From Zoroaster sp. YZ-2022 (lineage: Eukaryota > Echinodermata > Asteroidea > Forcipulatida > Zoroasteridae), in contig CM055823.1 in the NCBI GenBank assembly GCA_029582265.1, positions 18,562,093 through 18,626,092 of the forward strand: a stretch of 64,000 nt of DNA. The letters run 5' to 3'. The notes below the pieces were generated by a model. That model did no database searches. It was given only the letters and a program-made list of their open reading frames with translations, and was not told the DNA's origin. Made by a program: the position numbers and the translations under genes. Numbering within the stretch: position 1 is the stretch's first letter; every line of letters begins with the position of its first letter. This document shows, one piece after another, positions 57,815-64,000 of the stretch.

Positions 57815-58791
57815 CAATCATCAGAGAGACCGGTTCCTGACAGCTTCAGAAACTGCCCGAATCACCATTGGACATCACCAGAGGCCAATCAGCAGTGACA
57901 CAGTGCGTCGCCGACTTCGTGAGCGAGACCTGCGGAACTGCCGTCCAGCTCGAACGCCAGTCCTCACTCGTCGACACCGTCTGGCACGCCTTCAGTGGGC
58001 CAGAAACCACGCCAACTGGAACTGGAGGCAATGGCGTACTGTACTGTTTACATATGAGAGTCGGTTTTGCATCAGCAATGCAGACGGTCGTGTCAGAGTG
58101 TGGCGGAGGAGGGGTGAACGTTTCCAGGACAACTGCGTCATGGAACACAACGCATGGGGAGGGCCGAACGTCATGATCTGGGGTGGCATTGGCCTCAACC
58201 AGCTGCTGGGGCCAGTTTTCTTCCAAGGTCTGGGTCCTGGTCGGGGGAACGGCGTTACATTGATCAAATCCTTCGACCTCATGTGGCGCCATTTTTCCAT
58301 GCCCACAACAGCTTCATTTTTCAGCAGGATAATGCATGTGCACATTCAGCAAGGGTCACGCAGGACTTCCTGCATCAACAGAACATCCAGACGATGGTGT
58401 GGCCCACACTGAGTCCGGACTTAAACCCCGTTGAACACTTTTGGGATATGCTACAGAGAGAGCTGAATTCAGTCCGTCCCAGACCAATGACAGCCGCACA
58501 GCTTCAGCAAGCCATTACCCAGTCCTGGAACAACATCCCCAGAGCCTCCATGAGACGAAGGTGCCAGGCCGTCATTGATGCCAATGGAGGTCACACACGG
58601 TATTGATCCACAGGAAGTGACTTGTTCGTTTTGTTGAACATTGGACTGTACAGTTTGAAAGACAAATGTCCAAAGAACATTTTGCCCAAATTTCGTTTCG
58701 ATTCATTGAACGGTTATCATGAATGAATTTTTCGTCTAATTTGATTAAACTGGATCTGAACAAATATTTGCGTTTCTTTTGCTGTTCAGTA
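57815..58791 (+). mobile_element. 5'-truncated, inactivated Tc1 copy
   Basis: Similarity to the intact element starts at the caatcatcagagagacc point of the transposase and runs to the right TIR (ending tgctgttcagta, then TA). The left TIR and the DNA-binding domain are gone. A 13-bp deletion between direct gcgttac repeats breaks the frame (parts at 57903-58412 and 58154-58606). A 21-bp in-frame deletion removes SVNRLVH, and the first catalytic aspartate is Tyr (LFTYES). It cannot be active. Confidence 0.92.
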
Positions 58792-60357
58792 TATTTTGTT
58801 CTTAGATTATATTTGCGGATAGGAGTGGTAGTGCACTTGTTCAGTCTAGTTGTGTCTTAGATAGTGCTGGCTTTTTGAAGCATCTCAAGCCGTGTGATTA
58901 TTGTGTTTTTTATTGTGCCACCAATTCTGAAAACAAAGCAGTAATTTTGAAGGCTGCTTCTCAGGCAAATTGGTCGGAAAAAAGCAACTTATATGAGACC
59001 TGCAACCAAGACAACATGTATTCGAAAACAGAAAGTTTGAATTTGAATAACCCCATTTAAAATACTCTCCCGTCCGTACATTTCCTCCACGCTCTGTCCT
59101 TATACATGTATATATCCCTATATTTGTGTCATATGAGGAGCAATCCTATTGAGTTAATTTTAAACTACTTAAATAAATCGTTATTACGTAACCATTTAAT
59201 TAAAGTAGCCAGTGTGCCTTGCACTGAAACTATCGACTTAACAACTACGCTATCAATCAGTGTTTGTGTTGGAGTTGAGTACTTCAATTATTGTGATTGC
59301 GCAACCACATCCTGTTTCCCATGTGCCTGCAACAAAACTAGACATTGAGTGCTTTTACTAATGCATTTCGCTATAATTGAGATCCCTGCACTCTCCTATT
59401 ATTTTATCTCCAACAAGTATTATGCATTTGAACAATTCACATTTTTAGGCCAAATTTTGACCTCGAAAAAAATGGTCTCCGATTCGCTTCTAAATTATAT
59501 GGAAGGTACAGTCGTAAAAGGAAAAATGGTACATAAAGTGAAGTTTCACGCGGTGTTTGGGGGTATCCCTCCCCCTCACTTGTTGAGCAACGTTTGAGAT
59601 AAAGTACTTCATAACTACGTTATGCAAACAAATGTCAATATCATACCCCCCCCCCCCACTTTTCTTAATTTCGATGCAGTCAACCATCTATAGCCTACAT
59701 ACAACACAGGAAAGATTGATCAAAAAACAAATAATTTCTGCATAATCTGCATAATTCTGTGTTTGAAGGTACTGAGACTCAGTCTGTTTCTTTAGGAATA
59801 TACAAAATAATGTCATGTTCAGGCTTTTAATAGAAAACTTAACTTAAACCAAAGTCATTACGCATTAAAGGATTTTTTCTTCTTTTTCTCCAAAGAGTTA
59901 TATTTCTGTAAAATAAATGTAAATTGTCGAAAATCATTGTCTTGATGTGTTTCTAAATTACACAGAAGGTAGCCCTGGGTTTGCAGAAGACAGTCACATA
60001 TTATAGTTAAAAAAATACTGAAATTAAATCGTTGCCCAAGAAACTCAGTGGCTGTCTATTTCTTTTCTCCTTTGTTTTTTGTTGTTTGTTTTTTCCTTTA
60101 ATAACACAAACATTAAAAAAATAAAAACACTAAAAAATAATAAATGGTAAGCCCAAACAAACAAAGAGACAATCGATATTTTTAAAAAATTCCCCTTTCT
60201 TTTTGCACGAATTATTCGCTTATTAATATTTTTAACACATGGACAATTCTGGGGATGATCCTATAGACCACCCCAGGGACAAAAAGTGGGGTTATATGTA
60301 CCCATCTTCCCAAGAGAAATCGGTGACTCAATTAATATTCATGCTATGAATACTTAC
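58792..60357. other. Gene-free stretch
   Basis: AT-rich, with a C-tract at 59646-59658. No supported exon or element. Confidence 0.35.
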
Positions 60358-60429
60358 AACCACTCGAGATTTTGTAGACCATCAAATGTTCCTGATGTAA
60401 TTGTACTCAAATTGTTGTTTTCCAGAGAT
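60358..60429 (-). CDS. Single leucine-rich-repeat exon
   Basis: On minus, cccatcttag precedes and gtaagtat follows exactly 72 bp reading SLENNNLSTITSGTFDGLQN then LEWL. It has the same length, phase and FDGLQNL core as the exon at 296-367, and even the same border style (ccatcttag). It is probably an internal exon of a second LRR gene or paralogue running to the left. Degenerate copies lie at 57580-57650 and 61115-61160. Confidence 0.75.
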
Positions 60430-61114
60430 CTAAGATGGGAAAACAAAATATAGGGTTAAAACAAAAATCATTAAAGCCAACTGATATGGTTATTTATTTC
60501 AATGTTCTTAGATTTTCCTGAAAGCATTGTTTGGTGAAATATTAGTGATCGGTTAAAAACTATGAAAATGTTTCCGCCTGCAGCTCATTAGGCCTATATA
60601 GAAATACAATCACGAAGTAGGGTTAAAAACATCGTGTCAAAGTACAGTTGTACATCGGTTTATATCCATCAATATTCTCAGATCTGAAATCATACTTTGT
60701 GAAACGTCATGGTATCAAACAAGTTGAATGATTTCACTTATTTTAGAAAACTAAATTTACAAATGAATCTTGATAAACAGTTGAGTGCATCGAAATATAA
60801 GACATAAAATATAACTTCGTTGTCCTAAAGCCCTCTAATGAATAGGCTAAGTGTCATATACCACGACGATTTGTGAATTAGTTTGAAACGGACAATACAC
60901 ATTGTCTCATCAAAGACAATTTATTATATGAGTATGTTTTTCAAACTTTTTGATTCAAGATATACAGTCATGTAAAAACTGTTCCGTGAAAAATGTAACA
61001 CAATAATATGATTAATTCGAGAAAAAAGTGAAAATGCATAGAAATATTTCTATCGGCAGGAAGGACGAACTTCATACTTCCTGTTTCGTTGTTGCTTAAT
61101 TAATTATTGCTTAA

Positions 61115-61160
61115 CTGGGTGCAATTTTACATTATTGTTGCTGTCCAGATATTGAATACT
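61115..61160 (-). pseudogene. Degenerate LRR exon start
   Basis: On minus, tcccagtattcaatatctgg followed by acagcaacaataatg parallels the start of the intact exon (cccatcttagatctctgg-aaaacaacaat). A stop interrupts it and the second half is not recognisable. Flanking sequence at 61158-61300 parallels that beside the intact exon (60434-60550). Confidence 0.45.
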
Positions 61161-61489
61161 GGGAAAAAACAAAACAAAGTCGGGTTAAAACATTGTATTG
61201 AAACAAAAAATACATTGGTAATATGTATTAATGTTTGCAGATTTCCCTGAAAGTATATTTGCGGTATAGGCATGGTATCAAACAATCTGACAAATTATCC
61301 TGCGCGAGGTTCAATCAATCAATACAAAATACTTAAGTGTATCAACATAAAAAGGGTTCAGTGGCATACTGCCCTCCATTGACGAGTGCTACTGAAAACG
61401 TTCTCATTAAATAGAGCCATGCATGGGTTTATAAATGAGTGCACAGAAAAGGATTGATTTGAATAAGAATAATTTATAGGATTTAAGGC

Positions 61490-62885
61490 TTTGCATGGTG
61501 GGAAATGGTAATTAGGAAAGTTTTCGGAAGCACCACGTAACAAATCTCTAAAGTAGAGGTGTTGGCTCTGAGAAGAGCTGGTTTTGTACTCTGGCCGTCG
61601 TCAGGAGACTGGAAAGATGTGGAGAGTGGTGTCTTATAATATACACTGCTGGAGGATCCTGTTGTGGGCTGAACTGCTGTGATTGGTGCTCGCTGGAGTG
61701 TGTTGTTGTGTGCTGAAACTCTTATGATTGGTGCTCGCTGGGGTGTGTTGTCTGTGTGAGCCTGGTGTTCAGTAGAGTGTGTCAGTGCTGTGTTGGTGGT
61801 GGTGATGCCTGATTCTGCTGAAGTGTTGTCTGCCATATGCTGCTGATGTTGTATCCTATGTCTTGTGGTACCGGTACTGTGTGATGTTTCTTGATTTCGA
61901 TGGCTTCACGGATGCGTCCGGTGATACCAATTCTTGACTGGTGCGATGAGTGCGGTGTTCTCCCATTGGATGGTGTGATTGTTGTTGTACGAGTGTTTGA
62001 TGACTGCTGACATGTCTATTTCGCCTTTCCTGCCATGTGCTTTATGTTCCTTGAGTCTTTTGTTTGAAGGTCCCTGCCAGTCTCTCCGATGTAAACTTTA
62101 CCGCATTCACAGGGGATGCGGTAAACACCAGATCTACTGGCAGGGTGGAGTTTGTCCTTGTGTGTCTGGAGCTGGGATTGGAGTTTCATTGAAGAGGTGT
62201 GATATACTTGGATGTCTACTTTCTTCAGGATTTTCTAGATCTTGTGTGATGTGTGGCCGATGTATGGGAGGATAGCGATGGACTTGTCTAATGTTGGTTC
62301 TTGGTCGTTTCTAGTTTGTAGTCATTTGGTGGAGTTTGTGGTGATCTTGAGGACTTGCTTGACATGCTTGAGTTCTTCTTGTAGATGTTGGGTGTCACAG
62401 ATGTTGTATGCTCGTTGTACTAGTGTGCGTTGTATTGAAGACTTGACTGATGGTGGATGAAAAGATCTGGCATTCAGGTAGCAGTCAGTGTGGGTGGGCT
62501 TTCTGTAAACGGCGTGTCCCAGGGTGCCGTCTGCTTGTCTTGTGATGTTTACATCAAGGAATGGGATGAGGGAGTTATCTTTTTCGATTTATGGTGAAAG
62601 AGATATCTGGGTGATGGTTGTTGAGATGGTGAAGAAAATCTTGTAACTTGTCCGTTCCATGTGGCCATATGATGAAAGTGTCGTCAACGTAGCGGAGCCA
62701 TAGTGTTGGTTTGTGAGTTGCAGATAGTAGAGCTGTTTTTTCGAAGTCTTTCATGAATAGGTTGGCTAAAACCGGAGAAAGGAGAGATCCCACGGGGGTC
62801 CCCGCAACCTGCTTCTCAGAGCCAACACCTCTACATTAGAGATTTGTTACATGGTGCTTCCGAAAACTTTCCTAATTAAGAATAA
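61490..62885 (-). mobile_element. Penelope-like retroelement, truncated, with inverted flanks
   Basis: On minus, 62575-62793 encodes GSLLSPVLANLFMKDFEKTA...LWLRYVDDTFIIWPHG, RT motifs of Penelope-like elements. Further down, 62076-62130 encodes GVYRIPCECGKVYIGETGRD, the start of a GIY-YIG endonuclease, continuing in HSYNNNHTIQWENTALIAPV near 61920-61980. Frames are broken several times. The sequence at 61493-61580 reappears inverted at 62816-62885, recalling the inverted terminal pieces seen in Penelope copies. RT upstream of the active site is missing. Confidence 0.85.
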
Positions 62886-64000
62886 TTTCTTAGATATTTA
62901 TTTGTGGAGGGATTGGTAAGGCACATGTGGAGTCCACTGTCCAGCTGTTTCTTAGATAGTGCCTATAGCATCTCAAGCCGTGTGATTACTGTGTTTTATT
63001 GTGCCACCCCCCCCCCCCCCCCCGTGAGTGATTGTTAAAAATGCTCAAATTATAGGGCGGGGAATTTTTCACGCGTACCTCGATTCGCCGCTCAACATTT
63101 GTCAGGTCTACCCCACCCCCTCAACATTTCTCATGCCTACAAACCCACCCCTCCCCTCGTTGAATGTTGTGGACTGAGATGTTCAACTTTGGGTATTATA
63201 AGTGAGACATTTAGGCCACTCCCCCATTTCATATGTGTATGCTATGCACATAATAGTGCCTTTTAATCACTGCACAAATTTTGTCGGTTAATTTAAGTTT
63301 TGTTTCGGGGGTAAATTGGCCCCAAAGGTTTGTTTGATTCCCCCCCCCCCAAAAAAAAAAGAAACATTCTGAAAAAGTAAAACTTGAGGTCCATATAATT
63401 ATATACATTTGAAGGAGTGTATAAAAATGGCCCAATATCTTTACCTGATTGGGTGCTTGACGTCTTAGTGCAATTATCTTTTTATACAATAATTGTGATA
63501 AAATATAGACCATGCACTGAGGTTACTTCAATTGACATGACATGTAAAAAGCCGGCCCACAATGGCAATTTGAAATGTATTACTGGCAACCGGCTTTTAT
63601 CACAATTTTGTACTTTTTTTTTTTTTTTTTTTTTTTTTTTAGATTGTAAGGCGCTTCTACAGATATTAAATAATAATTGGAGTTTAATTTGTTTATAAAA
63701 TAGTCGTAGGGGGTCTTACCAACCTTAAAAAATGTAAAATAATTCAAATCTGGCACATACACAAATGACCCCTTTTGGCGCACATTGGTTTCATCCTGGG
63801 CCACTGTGTGTCGGGCCCATCAAACATGCACGTTAAAGGGACAATATCGTCACCATCAGAGCAGACTTTCAACAGTGCATGGAATCGGTGTCCTAGTTTA
63901 AGATGAACACAGTGACTGAACATTACTAGCCTTGATCAAGGCTGTTGTCGTAGTGCGCACTTACCACCACGGTATTCACACCCCGGCCCGTACCTATTGC
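62886..64000. other. Low-complexity, gene-free end of window
   Basis: C-tract at 63007-63023, C/A tract at 63341-63360 and a roughly 30-T tract at 63612-63641. No exon or element could be supported. Confidence 0.4.

Overview
This is an AT-rich, repeat-dense, intron-rich metazoan window. I see no bacterial features: no operons, ribosome binding sites or CRISPR array. The coding signal comes as short exons with GT..AG borders: leucine-rich-repeat (LRR) exons, an SLC18/VMAT-type transporter, and a PAN/apple-like exon. They sit among CR1/L2-like and L1/Tx1-like LINEs, a Penelope-like element, Tc1, hAT and Harbinger-type DNA elements, and tRNA-derived SINEs. This mix fits a marine invertebrate, most likely a deuterostome such as an echinoderm or hemichordate. 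That placement is inference. Two 500-N scaffold gaps (24663-25162 and 47102-47601) show a draft assembly, and the sequence beside them looks poor.

Left part (1-24.6 kb). A single LRR exon on + lies at 296-367, followed by opposed LINE fragments. From about 22.5 kb down to 4.5 kb, a series of minus-strand open segments with splice-like borders suggests one or more unidentified genes. Their phases do not join cleanly. Between them lie three hAT-type insertions (4740-5110, 9879-10242, 18293-21238) that share termini and have 8-bp target duplications. There is also a TA-flanked MITE (8987-9303), an 86-bp tandem array (5111-5855), two LINE fragments, a SINE, and two copies of one decayed gene fragment (17.5-18.1 kb and 24.1-24.4 kb). 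The second copy preserves the empty site of the large hAT element.

Middle (22.5-30.2 kb). Four copies of a 1.4-2 kb repeat unit, each built on an inner array of about 140-147 bp, lie on both sides of the first gap. The copy left of the gap is in one orientation and the three to its right are in the other.

SLC18 locus (30.7-39.0 kb, +). At least nine exon-like blocks align along the second two-thirds of a vesicular monoamine/acetylcholine-type transporter. The last five join in phase and end in a stop at 39008. The earlier ones carry frame breaks. A Harbinger-type MITE, a 270-bp palindrome and a SINE sit in its introns. Downstream come a degenerate LINE carrying an 890-bp TIR element, an intact Tc1 transposase element (44313-45854), and a second, frameshifted copy of the transporter's terminal exon (46298-46459).

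Right part (47-64 kb). This holds a zinc-finger/hAT-like fragment beside the second gap, a roughly 502-bp higher-order tandem array, a 73-bp tandem array, an inverted copy of the 2.3-3.2 kb segment, a PAN/apple-like exon, a decayed second Tc1 copy, an LRR exon with degenerate relatives on -, and a Penelope-like element with RT and GIY-YIG remnants flanked by inverted sequence. Apart from the Tc1 transposase, no complete gene lies within the window.
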